NCBI RefSeq assembly: GCF_000805385.1
Contig: NZ_JTJW01000008.1
Coordinates: forward strand, 806,001-870,000
Direction: 5' to 3'
Length of the DNA stretch: 64,000 bases
DNA from: Mycolicibacterium setense
GTDB lineage: Bacteria; Actinomycetota; Actinomycetes; Mycobacteriales; Mycobacteriaceae
The position numbers were made by a program, and so were the translations under genes. Shown piece by piece: positions 44,995 through 54,150 of the stretch. Position 1 is the first letter of the stretch, and each line of letters starts with the position of its first letter. The notes beneath the pieces were generated by a model, which saw nothing but the letters and a program-made list of their open reading frames with translations, was not told where the DNA came from and searched no databases.

Positions 44995-45732
44995 TCAGGC
45001 GTGACGGCTGGTCACTCCCCCGTCGACCACCAGCTGCGTGCCGGTGACGAACGAGGCCTTCGGCGACATCAGGAAGGCCACCGCCGCCGCGACCTCATCA
45101 GGCCGGCCGAGTCGGCCCAACGGTGCGGCTTGTTCGAAGCCGACGCGAATCTCCTCGACGTCCAACGCGATTTGCAGCATCGGCGTGTGGATGAAGCCAG
45201 GGCACACCGCGTTGACCCGAATACCCAACGGGCCCAACTGCGCAGCCATCGAGCGGGTCATGCCGAGCAGCCCGGCTTTGGACGCGCAATAGGCCGGGAT
45301 GAACGGATTGGCGGCCAGGCCCTCGATGCTCGAGATGCCGACCACCGCGGGCGACCCACCGTCGGCCGCGGACTTCTCCAGGTGCGGCAACAGCAGTTGC
45401 ATCAGCAGCGCCTGTGCCCGCAGGTTCACATCGAGTACCGCGTCCCACGACTCCTCGGTGTAGGCACCCACCGGTTCGGGGAGCACCCGGCCCGCGGCAT
45501 GGACCAGGCCGTCGATACCGTCGAGCGCCTGCGCCGCGTCCTCCACCGCCGCCGACAGGGCGCCCGTGTCACACACGTCGATCACCGCCGAGTGCATGCC
45601 CAAGCCGTCGGCCACATCCCGGACCTCAGGAGCCATGTCCCACAACGAAACCCGCCGACCGTCTGCGATCAGTGCCTCCGCGCTGGCCCGGCCGATCCCC
45701 GACGCTGCCCCTGTCACCACCACACCTGTCAT
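44995..45732 (-). CDS. SDR family oxidoreductase
   Basis: A 245-residue classical SDR: TGAASGIGRASAEAL near residue 7, VHAAGRVLPEP near 76 (HAAG for NNAG), a serine in GISSIEG near 130, YCASKAG near 145 and the C-terminal VTGTQLVVDGGVTSR. It probably uses NAD; an Asp in LWDMAPE near 34 fits that. It is alone on its strand, facing the SDR-ligase operon and following the phosphotransferase by about 54 bp. Confidence 0.87.
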   Translation of the reverse strand: MTGVVVTGAASGIGRASAEALIADGRRVSLWDMAPEVRDVADGLGMHSAVIDVCDTGALSAAVEDAAQALDGIDGLVHAAGRVLPEPVGAYTEESWDAVLDVNLRAQALLMQLLLPHLEKSAADGGSPAVVGISSIEGLAANPFIPAYCASKAGLLGMTRSMAAQLGPLGIRVNAVCPGFIHTPMLQIALDVEEIRVGFEQAAPLGRLGRPDEVAAAVAFLMSPKASFVTGTQLVVDGGVTSRHA

Positions 45733-45786
45733 GCCGGACAGGTTAAAGGCTCGATGTCCCGCCAGGGGCCATTTTGGTTATGCCGA

Positions 45787-46899
45787 CTAATTGATGAGAT
45801 CAGCCAACGCCTGAGCGGTCTGCAGGTCTTCGTACGCGGCCGAATACCGCTGGGCGAGCGCCAGGGCGATATCCGGACGCTGCCACAGTTCGCCCGCACT
45901 CGCGGTCGCCAGCCAGGTGGTCAGCCCGTGCGCGACCGACGCCCGGTAGCGCAGCCAGATCTCCTCCGCAGACGGCAGTTCATCGGCCGGAAGCTCCATT
46001 GCGTCGCGGTATTCCTCGAGCAACTGCTTCTCGGCCGTGCGGCGATCCTCAGTGGTGAGTGCGCCCTGCAGGAAGTAGCCGAGGTCCAACGAGAAGTTGC
46101 CCCGCCGGGCCACCTGCCAATCCAGAAAACCGACGTCGCCGTCGCGCACCACGTAGGTGTTGCCGATGTGCGGGTCGCCGTGCAGCAGCGTCTGCGACGT
46201 CCCGGGCGCGGTCAACGTACGGATGAAGGGCTTCCAAATGCCTTCCACCAGATGGTCGATGGTCAGGGCCTGTACCGACGGCGGTGCGTCGTCACCGAGA
46301 CGCTCCAACGCCGCGGGTAGCGGCGCCCACTGCATGCCGTCCCACGGTTCGAACGGCTCCAGCCACTCCAGACCGGGACGGTGCACGCGCTCGCCCCAGA
46401 ACGCGCTGTGCAATCTCGCCAGACCGCGCACGCCATGCGCGGCCTGCTCCACGGTCAAGGGCCGGGTGGCATCGCGCGGGTCGGCGGCGCGCGAGTTCAG
46501 ATCCTCCATGATCAGCACGAAATCTTCGTCGCCCTCGTCGATAGGTGCGGCGTAGACCGTCGGATGTTCCAGCGGCAGATCAACTTCCGAGTTGAACAGC
46601 CTGGGCTCATGCAGCAGCCCGCTGGTGTACTTGATCATTTCCTTGTGGCCCGGGTCGACAGCCTTGGCGAACACCGTGGCCGGGCCGGCAGGCCCCGGCT
46701 TGTAGGTGATCGACAGGCGCGCCCGGCGGTTGGTGCCGTCGTCGCGCATGTCGACGGTCACCCCGTCCACCACCGCATCTGGGTGGTGGTTGGCCAGGGC
46801 CGCCGTCATCCATTCTGGTGTGACCTGGCCCCAGTCCTTGGGGACGGTCAGCGCGGCCGTCACGCGGTTGCCTCGCAGGCTCGACTCTCGCGTGTCCAC
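45787..46899 (-). CDS. phosphotransferase family protein (APH/EcKinase-like)
   Basis: A 370-residue kinase-fold protein that phosphorylates a small molecule. The Brenner motif LLHGDPHIGNTYV near residue 238 holds the catalytic Asp and GFLDWQVARRGNFSLDLGYF near 256 the metal-binding Asp. Mycobacteria carry many such genes next to lipid and sterol catabolic genes. Relatives include ecdysteroid kinase, so a hydroxylated polycyclic substrate made by the P450 is conceivable. It starts at GTG 46899, 25 bp after the P450 stop. Confidence 0.83.
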   Translation of the reverse strand: MDTRESSLRGNRVTAALTVPKDWGQVTPEWMTAALANHHPDAVVDGVTVDMRDDGTNRRARLSITYKPGPAGPATVFAKAVDPGHKEMIKYTSGLLHEPRLFNSEVDLPLEHPTVYAAPIDEGDEDFVLIMEDLNSRAADPRDATRPLTVEQAAHGVRGLARLHSAFWGERVHRPGLEWLEPFEPWDGMQWAPLPAALERLGDDAPPSVQALTIDHLVEGIWKPFIRTLTAPGTSQTLLHGDPHIGNTYVVRDGDVGFLDWQVARRGNFSLDLGYFLQGALTTEDRRTAEKQLLEEYRDAMELPADELPSAEEIWLRYRASVAHGLTTWLATASAGELWQRPDIALALAQRYSAAYEDLQTAQALADLIN

Positions 46900-46924
46900 C
46901 TACGGTTCTCTCCGCATGCGTCGC

Positions 46925-48127
46925 TCATCGGACGAACGCCGGCATCGAATCCCAGCCGCGGACAGTCGAAGTCGGCGACAGTTCGGCGTTGTCGAGATCC
47001 ACGTCCCACTCCGGGAACCGCTTGAGCATCTCTTCCAGGGCGATGCGGCCCTCAAGGCGCGCGAGCGCAGAGCCCAGGCAGTAGTGGGTGCCGACGCTGA
47101 ATGCCAGATGCTGACGCTGCTCACGGTGGATGTCGAAAACCTCACCGTCGGGCGGGAATTGACGGCTGTCGCGGACGGCCGCACCGATCAGCATCATCAT
47201 GACGCTGCCCTGGGGCACGGTCTGCCCGTAGAACTCGACGTCGCGGGTGACATAGCGGGCCACGTGCGGAGCGGGCGGCTCGAAACGCAGCAGCTCCTCG
47301 ATGGCCTGCGGGATGAGCGCCGGGTTCTCGACCAGCTGGCGCCGCTGGTCCGGATGTTCGGCGAGCACCTTTGCCGCCCAACCGATGAGCCGCGTGGTCG
47401 TCTCGTTACCCGCCCCCGCCACCACGTTGATGTAGATGAGCAGTTCCTCGCGGGTGAGCTTCCGGGTGACTCCGTGCTCGTCGGTGAACTCGACGTTGAG
47501 CAGGTCGGTCATGATGTCGTCGGACGGGTTGTCCTTGCGCCAGTCGATGTAGGTCTCGAAGATCGAACCGTCGACCAGGCCCTCCTGGGCGGCCTTCATC
47601 GGCTTGCCGGCCTCGGTGCGAAGTTGATCGTTGCCGTGGTCGCGGATCATCTCCTGGTCGTCCTCGGGAATCCCCAACAGGGCGCTGATCACCCGCATCG
47701 GCATGATGGCGCCGAAATCCTTGATGAAGTCGATCTTCCCGACCCCCACCAGCGGATCCAGCGACTGGGCGCAGAATTCCCGGATCTTCGGCTCAAGGGC
47801 ATTGATCTTGCGCGGCGTGAACATCCGGGCCAGCAGCTTGCGGTGCATGGTGTGGATCGGCGGGTCCTCGAAAATCAGTGCACCGGAGGGGATGTCGATG
47901 TTGGCCTTGATCAGCTCGATGATCGCGCCACGGGCCGAGCTGAAGGTTTCGTGGTCGACGAGGCCCTTGTTGACATCGGCGAAACGACTCAGCGCATAGA
48001 AGTCGTGCTGCTCGTTGTAGTACAGCGGCGATTCCTCGCGGAGCCGGGCGAACGTCGGATACGGGTTGGCGTTGATCTCGACGTCGTAGGGGTCGAAATA
48101 CACGTCACTCGTGGTGCTCACACTCAC
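46925..48127 (-). CDS. cytochrome P450
   Basis: A 400-residue P450, paralogous to the one at 22246. The I-helix motif is AGAGNETTTRL near residue 236, the ExxR EELLRFEP near 275 and the haem-binding FSVGTHYCLG near 342. Both proteins share the start pattern SD-Y-DPYDVE and equal length, which points to a duplication. The gene is the first of a P450-kinase pair and starts with GTG. A TTACTTAC-type palindrome sits 36 bp upstream. Confidence 0.93.
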   Translation of the reverse strand: MSVSTTSDVYFDPYDVEINANPYPTFARLREESPLYYNEQHDFYALSRFADVNKGLVDHETFSSARGAIIELIKANIDIPSGALIFEDPPIHTMHRKLLARMFTPRKINALEPKIREFCAQSLDPLVGVGKIDFIKDFGAIMPMRVISALLGIPEDDQEMIRDHGNDQLRTEAGKPMKAAQEGLVDGSIFETYIDWRKDNPSDDIMTDLLNVEFTDEHGVTRKLTREELLIYINVVAGAGNETTTRLIGWAAKVLAEHPDQRRQLVENPALIPQAIEELLRFEPPAPHVARYVTRDVEFYGQTVPQGSVMMMLIGAAVRDSRQFPPDGEVFDIHREQRQHLAFSVGTHYCLGSALARLEGRIALEEMLKRFPEWDVDLDNAELSPTSTVRGWDSMPAFVR

Positions 48128-48160
48128 GGCGGTCCCGCCTCTCTGAAGGGCTGCGGAGAG

Positions 48161-48180
48161 TTACTTACACGCGTAAGTTA
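48161..48180. promoter_or_regulatory. 20-bp inverted repeat upstream of P450
   Basis: TTACTTAC-ACGC-GTAAGTTA pairs 7 of 8 positions per arm, with ACTTAC/GTAAGT perfect. It lies 36-53 bp before the P450 GTG, where a repressor could cover the promoter. TetR-family sites often look like this; no such gene is adjacent. Confidence 0.55.
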
Positions 48181-48242
48181 CACGTCGGAACGCCCACCGG
48201 ACAAGGCCGCCAGGCTTACGATTTGCCGTTCACATGTAATGC

Positions 48243-49256
48243 TCAGGTGGTTTCGCGCACGATGAGCGCGGCAGGGTCGCTGCCGTCGACGTCAGCGACC
48301 GTGGGGTATCCGAGTTCGGCCATCATGGCCGGGACCGCAGCGTCGACGATGGCCTTGGCATCGAATGCGACGGAGGTCAGCGGTGGGGAACTCACCGCCC
48401 CCAGTGGTATCGCGTCGACCCCCATGACCGCGAGATCATCAGGGCACCGCAGACCGGCCCGGCGTATCCCGTGTAGCACCACAAACGCCGTCTCATCGCT
48501 TTGCGCGCACACAGCCGTCACGCCCGCTGACACCCATCTGGACACGACGGTGGCCGCGTCGGACCCGTCGGTGGCCACGGTGTCGACCTCGATCGCCCGC
48601 AAGCCGTGCCCGTCGGCGGCAACCCGCAGACCCGACAACCAGTAGTCCCCGAGCGGCCGCAGCACCTCATTGCCGGAGTAGGCGAAGCCCAGACGCGTGT
48701 GTCCGCGCGACATCAGATGCTCCACCCGCATCGCTCCGACGGTCAGATGCAACGACCCGAGCGCGCGCAACTTCTCGCTGCCCAAATAGATCTGCGGAAT
48801 CTTCGCCGCCTCGACAGCCGCTGAAGCGGCGCCGGTGAGGGGGAACACGCCGGCAACGGCCAACGGGTTGAGGTTTGCAACCGCGTCGACGAGGTTCTGG
48901 CCATCGTCCGTCTCCAGCTGCATCGACAGCACGATGCCGTGCCGGCCGAGCGCGGTGGTGAGGCGACTGCCGACCTCAAGAGGCAGTTCGCCGAGATCGG
49001 TCCGCGGCACGATATAGAGCACCACACCACTGCCGCCGACCGCGAGGTTGCGGGCCGCCAGGTTGGGCCGGTAACCCAGATCGGCTGCGGCCTTGCGCAC
49101 CGCGGCCTGGGTCTGCTCCGAGATACGTTGCCCTTGAACATTGTTGAGCACATAGCTGACGGTCGCCGTGGAGACGTTGGCCAGCCTGGCAACATCGGCT
49201 TTCGTCGGGCGCAGCCCGACATTCGACCTCGGCGGGCGTCCTCTTGTCGCACTCAC
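48243..49256 (-). CDS. LacI-family transcriptional regulator
   Basis: A 337-residue LacI repressor. The HTH and hinge VARLANVSTATVSYVLNNVQGQRIS cover about residues 22-46, and GYRPNLAARNL is the hinge helix. The periplasmic-binding-protein-like domain follows and should bind a small effector. It starts with a GTG that overlaps the stop of the MHS transporter by 4 bp, so it is probably part of that operon and autoregulated. Confidence 0.88.
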   Translation of the reverse strand: MSATRGRPPRSNVGLRPTKADVARLANVSTATVSYVLNNVQGQRISEQTQAAVRKAAADLGYRPNLAARNLAVGGSGVVLYIVPRTDLGELPLEVGSRLTTALGRHGIVLSMQLETDDGQNLVDAVANLNPLAVAGVFPLTGAASAAVEAAKIPQIYLGSEKLRALGSLHLTVGAMRVEHLMSRGHTRLGFAYSGNEVLRPLGDYWLSGLRVAADGHGLRAIEVDTVATDGSDAATVVSRWVSAGVTAVCAQSDETAFVVLHGIRRAGLRCPDDLAVMGVDAIPLGAVSSPPLTSVAFDAKAIVDAAVPAMMAELGYPTVADVDGSDPAALIVRETT

Positions 49257-50599
49257 GGTGTCATCGTGACACGTTGCTGACCGGTTGGGTCGTCCACGCC
49301 CGACAATTGACGTCCTGCGCTCTCACGCAAGGTCAGGACAGTCAGGACCGAGACCATGCCCGCGGCAACCAGATACAAGGCGGGAGCCAGGTTGTTGCCA
49401 GTGGTCGCGGTGAGCCAAGTGACCACATACGGTGTGGTTCCGCCGAACAGAGCGACCGCGACGTTGTAACCGATCGAGAAACCGCTGTACCGCACTCGGG
49501 TGGCGAACAGTTCCACACCCGCCGTCACCGCGGTCGCCACGTACACCGATTCGATGGCGGCCAACAGACAGTGACCCGCGATCGCGGCTGCGACCGATCC
49601 CGAATTCATCAGCAGGAACAGCGGATAAGCGCACACCACGAACCCGACCGAGCCGGCGATCAGCAAGGGTTTGCGCCCGATCCGGTCCGACAGCGCGGCC
49701 AACGGCAGGATCAGTATCAGCGCCACCAGACTTGCCAGGGTGATCGAGACGAAGGCCTGCGTCTTGCTGAAGTGCAGTGACTTTATGAAATACGTCGGCA
49801 GGAAGGTGAAGACGACGTAGTAGCCGACGTTGAAAACGATGAACAGTCCGACGACTTGCAGGATCGCCCGCCGGGCCGTGCTCACCGCTTCGCGCAGGGG
49901 CGAGGTGGCCACCCGATCGGCCTCGTCGAGCTTGGCGAATTCAGGCGTGTCGTCGAGCCGCAGCCGGATGTAGAGGCCGACGAGGCCGAGCGGTGCTGCG
50001 ACCAGGAACGGGATGCGCCAGCCGTAGCTCGCCATCGCGTCGGGCGGGAGATACGCCTGCAGAACGGTGACGGTGATCGAACCCAGCAGGAAGCCCAGCA
50101 CGCCCGACCACGCGATGAACGTGACGGTGAGCCCGCGTCGCCGGGCGGGCGCATATTCGGCGAGATAGACTGCGCCGCCCCCGTATTCGCCTCCCGCCGA
50201 GAATCCCTGCAGGCACCGCAGCAGGAGCAGCAGCAGTGGCGCCGCCACACCGATGGTGGAGTAGGTGGGCAGCAGACCGATGCCGAGGGTGGCGGCTGAC
50301 ATCAGCAGGATCACCACGGCCAGCACGCGTTGGCGGCCCAGCCGGTCCCCGAGCGGACCGAACACGAACCCGCCGAGGGGGCGCATGAAGAACGCCGCGG
50401 CGAAGATGGCGAAAGTGTTGAGTAGCGCGGCTGTTTCGTTGCCGGACGGGAAGAAGTTGGCCGCGATGTAGGTTGCCAGGAATCCATAGATGGCGAAGTC
50501 GAACCACTCGACCGCGTTGCCGATCGACGCACCGGTGATCGCCTTGCGCACGGTGGCGTCGATGTGGGAGGTGTCGGTACTTCTTTCTGGTGCCGTCAA
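49253..50599 (-). CDS. MFS transporter, metabolite:H+ symporter (MHS) type
   Basis: A 448-residue, 12-helix symporter of the ShiA/KgtP group, importing organic acids. Signature EWFDFAIYGFLA near residue 31, FGPLGDRLGRQRVL near 81, LRCLQGFSAGGEYGGGAVYLAEYAP near 128 and LSDRIGRKPLL near 300. The start is TTG 50599, only 5 bp from a strong hairpin; a GTG at about 50551 is an alternative. The paired LacI gene suggests induction by its cargo, perhaps an acid degraded by the island. Confidence 0.86.
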   Translation of the reverse strand: MTAPERSTDTSHIDATVRKAITGASIGNAVEWFDFAIYGFLATYIAANFFPSGNETAALLNTFAIFAAAFFMRPLGGFVFGPLGDRLGRQRVLAVVILLMSAATLGIGLLPTYSTIGVAAPLLLLLLRCLQGFSAGGEYGGGAVYLAEYAPARRRGLTVTFIAWSGVLGFLLGSITVTVLQAYLPPDAMASYGWRIPFLVAAPLGLVGLYIRLRLDDTPEFAKLDEADRVATSPLREAVSTARRAILQVVGLFIVFNVGYYVVFTFLPTYFIKSLHFSKTQAFVSITLASLVALILILPLAALSDRIGRKPLLIAGSVGFVVCAYPLFLLMNSGSVAAAIAGHCLLAAIESVYVATAVTAGVELFATRVRYSGFSIGYNVAVALFGGTTPYVVTWLTATTGNNLAPALYLVAAGMVSVLTVLTLRESAGRQLSGVDDPTGQQRVTMTP

Positions 50600-50603
50600 C
50601 AGA

Positions 50604-50636
50604 AAACTCGCCTCTCGGATCGCGAGAGGCGAGTTT
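50604..50636 (-). terminator. intrinsic terminator after ahpD
   Basis: AAACTCGCCTCTCG and its exact complement (14-bp stem, 50604-50617 and 50623-50636) enclose a 5-nt loop. On the minus strand TTTTCTGTT follows, giving a U-rich tail. It lies between ahpD and the transporter start, so it should end the ahpCD transcript. A second imperfect hairpin, GCGTAAG.CCC/GGG.CTTACGC, lies at about 50651-50690. Confidence 0.8.
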
Positions 50637-50694
50637 ATCTGTTGGGTTATGCGCGTAAGCCCGTTTCCGTGGCTTGAGCCTGGGTCTTACGCGT

Positions 50695-51228
50695 CTACAC
50701 CGCCGCGAGGGCGTCCGCGGTCAGGAGCGCCTGGGCCACTCCGGAGACGATCGAAGCCAAACGGATGGCTTCGAAGATCGTCGTGCGGGACACGTCAGCG
50801 TCGCGCAGCACCGTCTCGTGTGCCGACAGGCAGTGCGAGCAGCCGTTGATCGCCGACACCGCGAGCGACCAGAGCTCGAAATCCGCCTTGGGCACACCGG
50901 GGTTGGCGATGATGTTCATCCGCAGGCCGGCCCGCAGGTCGTCATAGCGACCGTCGAGCTGTCCCTTGGTGCGGTAGAACACGTTGTTCATGCCCATGAT
51001 CGCGGCCGCGCCGAGAGCGCCGTTGTAGGCCTCCTCGCTCAGCACGTCGAGGGCGTCCTCGGAGATCTCCTTCAGCAGCCGCTGCGACTTGGTCGCCGCC
51101 GCGGTCGCCACCAGAGCGCCCCACAGCTGCTGCTCGGTGAGCTCCGTCGACTTCACGATGCTGCCGAAATTGAGCTTGAGATCCTTCGCGTACTCCGGCA
51201 GCGCTTCCTTGATGTTGTCGATGCTCAC
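50695..51228 (-). CDS. ahpD: alkyl hydroperoxide reductase-associated AhpD
   Basis: A 177-residue carboxymuconolactone-decarboxylase-fold disulphide reductase. The catalytic CxxC with proton-relay residues is INGCSHCLSAHE near residue 129-138, and the length equals mycobacterial AhpD. It re-reduces AhpC, with electrons from dihydrolipoamide in M. tuberculosis. It starts at a GTG 2 bp after the ahpC stop, in one operon, and is followed by a clear terminator. Confidence 0.96.
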   Translation of the reverse strand: MSIDNIKEALPEYAKDLKLNFGSIVKSTELTEQQLWGALVATAAATKSQRLLKEISEDALDVLSEEAYNGALGAAAIMGMNNVFYRTKGQLDGRYDDLRAGLRMNIIANPGVPKADFELWSLAVSAINGCSHCLSAHETVLRDADVSRTTIFEAIRLASIVSGVAQALLTADALAAV

Positions 51229-51230
51229 GG

Positions 51231-51818
51231 TCAGACCGCCTCGGCCAACAGCTCACCGGCGTTCAGCGTCGGGTCGCCCTTCTTCCAGTTGCAGGCGCAC
51301 AGCTCGTCGGACTGCAGCGCATCGAGCACACGCAGAACCTCATCGACGTTGCGTCCCACCGAACCCGCGGTCACCGAGACGAACTGAATCTCGTTGTTGG
51401 GATCGACGATGAAGGTGGCGCGGTCGGCGACGCCGTCGGCATTGAGGACACCGGCGGCCTGCGACAGCTCGCGCTTGAGGTCCGAGGCCATCGGGAACGG
51501 CAGCTTCTTCAGGTCCTCGTGCTGCGCGCGCCACTGGAAATGAACGAACTCGTTGTCCACCGACACGCCGATGACCTTCGCGTCGCGATCCTCGAAGTCC
51601 TCGTTCAGTTTTCCGAACGCAGCGATCTCAGTCGGGCACACGAACGTGAAGTCCTTGGGCCAGAAGAAGATGATCCGCCACTTGCCCTCGTCGTCCTTGC
51701 TGGTGACCTGGGTGAAATAGTCATCGGGCTGCTTGGCATCGACCTTGGACAGATCTCCGCCAACCACGGCCGTCAGGTCGTATTCCGGGAACTGAGAGCC
51801 AATCGTCAAAAGCGCCAT
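51231..51818 (-). CDS. ahpC: alkyl hydroperoxide reductase AhpC (2-Cys peroxiredoxin)
   Basis: A 195-residue peroxiredoxin that reduces peroxides and peroxynitrite. The peroxidatic cysteine is in FTFVCPTEI near residue 61, and the resolving cysteines are near the C-terminus in ELCACNWKKG near 174-176, the mycobacterial arrangement. A 17-bp palindrome lies 29 bp upstream. No oxyR gene is adjacent, unlike the M. tuberculosis locus. Confidence 0.97.
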   Translation of the reverse strand: MALLTIGSQFPEYDLTAVVGGDLSKVDAKQPDDYFTQVTSKDDEGKWRIIFFWPKDFTFVCPTEIAAFGKLNEDFEDRDAKVIGVSVDNEFVHFQWRAQHEDLKKLPFPMASDLKRELSQAAGVLNADGVADRATFIVDPNNEIQFVSVTAGSVGRNVDEVLRVLDALQSDELCACNWKKGDPTLNAGELLAEAV

Positions 51819-51846
51819 CGCAACCTATCCAATCTCGCAAAGTTTT

Positions 51847-51863
51847 TCTGGAATGATTCCAGA
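51847..51863. promoter_or_regulatory. 17-bp palindrome upstream of ahpC, Fur/PerR-like
   Basis: TCTGGAAT-G-ATTCCAGA is a perfect inverted repeat ending 29 bp before the ahpC ATG. The central GAAT-N-ATTC has the 7-1-7 geometry of Fur-family boxes. It is well placed to overlap the ahpC promoter. Confidence 0.6.
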
Positions 51864-51937
51864 TTTACAGTTCGATTCTGGCTACCGGCTGATAGTTATA
51901 GCAACTCGATCAGACGTGATAATGCGCACAGACGACA

Positions 51938-52588
51938 TCAGTGTGAGTTGGGCATCACGGCGTCGATCGATACCGCCAGATCGGCGCGCGCCGCGGTGGC
52001 CGCCACCAACCGGGCGTTGGGCTCGTCCACCTCGGCAACCCAAACCCGCGCCTCGTCCGCCGGCTTGCCGAACGCGATGTGACGGGCCACCAGACGCTCG
52101 ACTCGCACATCGTCTTGTATTGCGCAATACCAGATTTCGTCGATCTCGGCGGCCACTGCGGACCAGCCCGGGTTGTCGAGCAACAGGTAGTTGCCCTCAG
52201 TGAGCACCACGGCCGCGTGCGGGAACACCGGAATCGCGCCGGCGATCGGCTGCTCCACGTCCCGCTCGAAACCCGGGGCATAGACCGTCTCGGTGCGCCT
52301 ACGGATCCGGCGCAACAGTGCCGCGTAGCCGGCAACGTCGAAAGTGTCCGGCGCGCCCTTGCGCTCGAGCCGGCCGAGCCGGCGCAGTTCCACATCGGCG
52401 AGGTGGAAACCGTCCATCGGAACGTGGGCCACGGCGTCGCCGCCGAGCCGGGCACGCGCAGCGGCGACCAACGCCTCGGTCAACGTGGACTTGCCCGCTC
52501 CCGGCGCCCCGGTGATGCCGATGACCGAAGTCCCCGGCTCCGCGGCGCGCACCAAAACCCGGGTGAGCAGAGCGTCGAACGTACACAT
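51938..52588 (-). CDS. P-loop nucleoside/sugar kinase-like protein
   Basis: A 216-residue P-loop kinase of the uridine kinase/phosphoribulokinase group. Walker A is GITGAPGAGKSTL near residue 25, followed by HVPMDGFHLADVELRRLGR near 55 and VVLTEGNYLLLDN near 127. Similar proteins are called nucleoside/nucleotide kinase family or fructose-transport kinase-like. The substrate is not known. It is not clearly linked to ahpC, whose promoter lies next to its 3' end. Confidence 0.82.
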   Translation of the reverse strand: MCTFDALLTRVLVRAAEPGTSVIGITGAPGAGKSTLTEALVAAARARLGGDAVAHVPMDGFHLADVELRRLGRLERKGAPDTFDVAGYAALLRRIRRRTETVYAPGFERDVEQPIAGAIPVFPHAAVVLTEGNYLLLDNPGWSAVAAEIDEIWYCAIQDDVRVERLVARHIAFGKPADEARVWVAEVDEPNARLVAATAARADLAVSIDAVMPNSH

Positions 52589-52687
52589 GGCGGTGCCATT
52601 GTCGCCCAGGTCATCGACAGCCGATGCCGAACGTCAGCCCGACCAGGTAGAACTGGCTGGGGTGAATCGCGTGAAAGGCGGCTCGAA

Positions 52688-54124
52688 GTGGCGAGGCTTC
52701 GCTGGTGGCTCGGTCTGGCCTGTTGCGCCGTATTGCTGGCCGGATGCGGCGGCAACGCCGCGCTGATCGGCGGCCGGGCGACCTCGATGTTGTTCCTGCC
52801 CGACCGGGTCGGTGGCCTGCCGGTGACCGACGGCCACAGCGGCATCCGCCCCGACGCCCCAGGGCCCACTCGCCGCGCCGAGAACACCGACGGCGGCCAG
52901 ATCGACGACCTGGCGCTGCTCGCCATCGACGACATCGAAGATTTCTGGTCCCAGAACTACAGCGGCGGTTCATTGCCCGGAACCTTCACGCCCGTCTCCC
53001 GCCTGGTGTCCTACAACTCCGACGCCTCCCCCGGGCTCGAGCTGTGCGGGGAGAACACCGCCGGGCTGACCAACGCCTTCTACTGCCTCAAGAACGACGT
53101 GATGGCCTGGGACCGCGGCGTGGCGATCCCTGTTGCGGCACAGTATTTCGGCCAGATGGGCGTGGTCGGGGTGATGGCCCACGAGTACGGCCACGCGGTC
53201 CAGCAACAAGCCCGGCTGATCAACGAGAGCACACCCGTACTGGTGGCCGAGCAACAGGCCGACTGCCTCGCCGGGGTCTACCTGCGCTGGGTCGCCGCAG
53301 GCAAATCGCCGCGTTTCGAATTGAGCACCGGCGACGGCCTCAACCACGTTCTGGGCGGCCTGATCTACATCCGCGATCCCCTGATGACGCGGGTCGACGC
53401 GGTGCTCACGGGCAACGAACACGGCTCGGCCCTCGATCGGGTCAGTGCGTTCCAGATCGGCTTCAGCGGAAACGTCGACCAGTGCGCGGCCATAGATTCC
53501 GACGAGATCAAGAAGCGCCGCGGCGACCTGCCCAAGTTCCTCGACCTCTTCGGCGGGGCGCAGAGCGCAAACAGCACCATCACCACCGATCTCCTGGACA
53601 AGACCATGCAGTCGCTGCAGCAGGTCTACACACCCGCCAAGCCACCCACATTGAGCACCGAGCCCAGCGCATGCCCCGACGCCGGCCCGTCACCGCCCGC
53701 GTCGTACTGCCCGGCCACCAACACCATCGTGGTGGACCTGGAGGGCCTGAAAGCCTTGGGGGAAGCCAGGAACGAGAACGACGAGCGGGAACTCCTGCAA
53801 GGCGACAACTCAGCCATCTCGGTGCTGACGTCGCGCTACGCGCTGGCCGTACAGCACGAGAAGGGCTTGGTGCTCGACACTCCCGTGGCCGCCATGCGCA
53901 CCGGCTGCCTGACCGGTGTGGGGCAAGCCAGGATGGCCGAAGACGGCCTGCCCATCACACTGTCCGCCGGTGACACCGACGAGGCGATCAGCAGCCTTCT
54001 CACCAACGGGCTGGCCGCCAGCGATGTCAACGGCAGGGTGCTGCCTGCCGGATTCACCCGCATCCTGGCCTACCGATCTGGCCTGCAAGGCGATGATCCG
54101 CAGTGCTACCAAAGGTTCGCGTAA
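52688..54124 (+). CDS. lipoprotein, neutral zinc metallopeptidase-like
   Basis: A 478-residue exported lipoprotein. The signal peptide ends in the lipobox LLAGC near residue 19. HEYGH in MAHEYGHAVQQQ near 169 is the zinc site of the YpfJ-type neutral metallopeptidase family, with EQQADCLAG near 200 giving the third ligand region. Its product resembles M. tuberculosis Rv2575. GTG 52688 is chosen because it opens the signal peptide and follows AAAGGCGG. It probably acts at the cell envelope. The DUF4333 gene follows closely. Confidence 0.83.
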   Translation: MARLRWWLGLACCAVLLAGCGGNAALIGGRATSMLFLPDRVGGLPVTDGHSGIRPDAPGPTRRAENTDGGQIDDLALLAIDDIEDFWSQNYSGGSLPGTFTPVSRLVSYNSDASPGLELCGENTAGLTNAFYCLKNDVMAWDRGVAIPVAAQYFGQMGVVGVMAHEYGHAVQQQARLINESTPVLVAEQQADCLAGVYLRWVAAGKSPRFELSTGDGLNHVLGGLIYIRDPLMTRVDAVLTGNEHGSALDRVSAFQIGFSGNVDQCAAIDSDEIKKRRGDLPKFLDLFGGAQSANSTITTDLLDKTMQSLQQVYTPAKPPTLSTEPSACPDAGPSPPASYCPATNTIVVDLEGLKALGEARNENDERELLQGDNSAISVLTSRYALAVQHEKGLVLDTPVAAMRTGCLTGVGQARMAEDGLPITLSAGDTDEAISSLLTNGLAASDVNGRVLPAGFTRILAYRSGLQGDDPQCYQRFA

Positions 54125-54150
54125 GCGATGAGCCCACTCGAGGAGACCCG

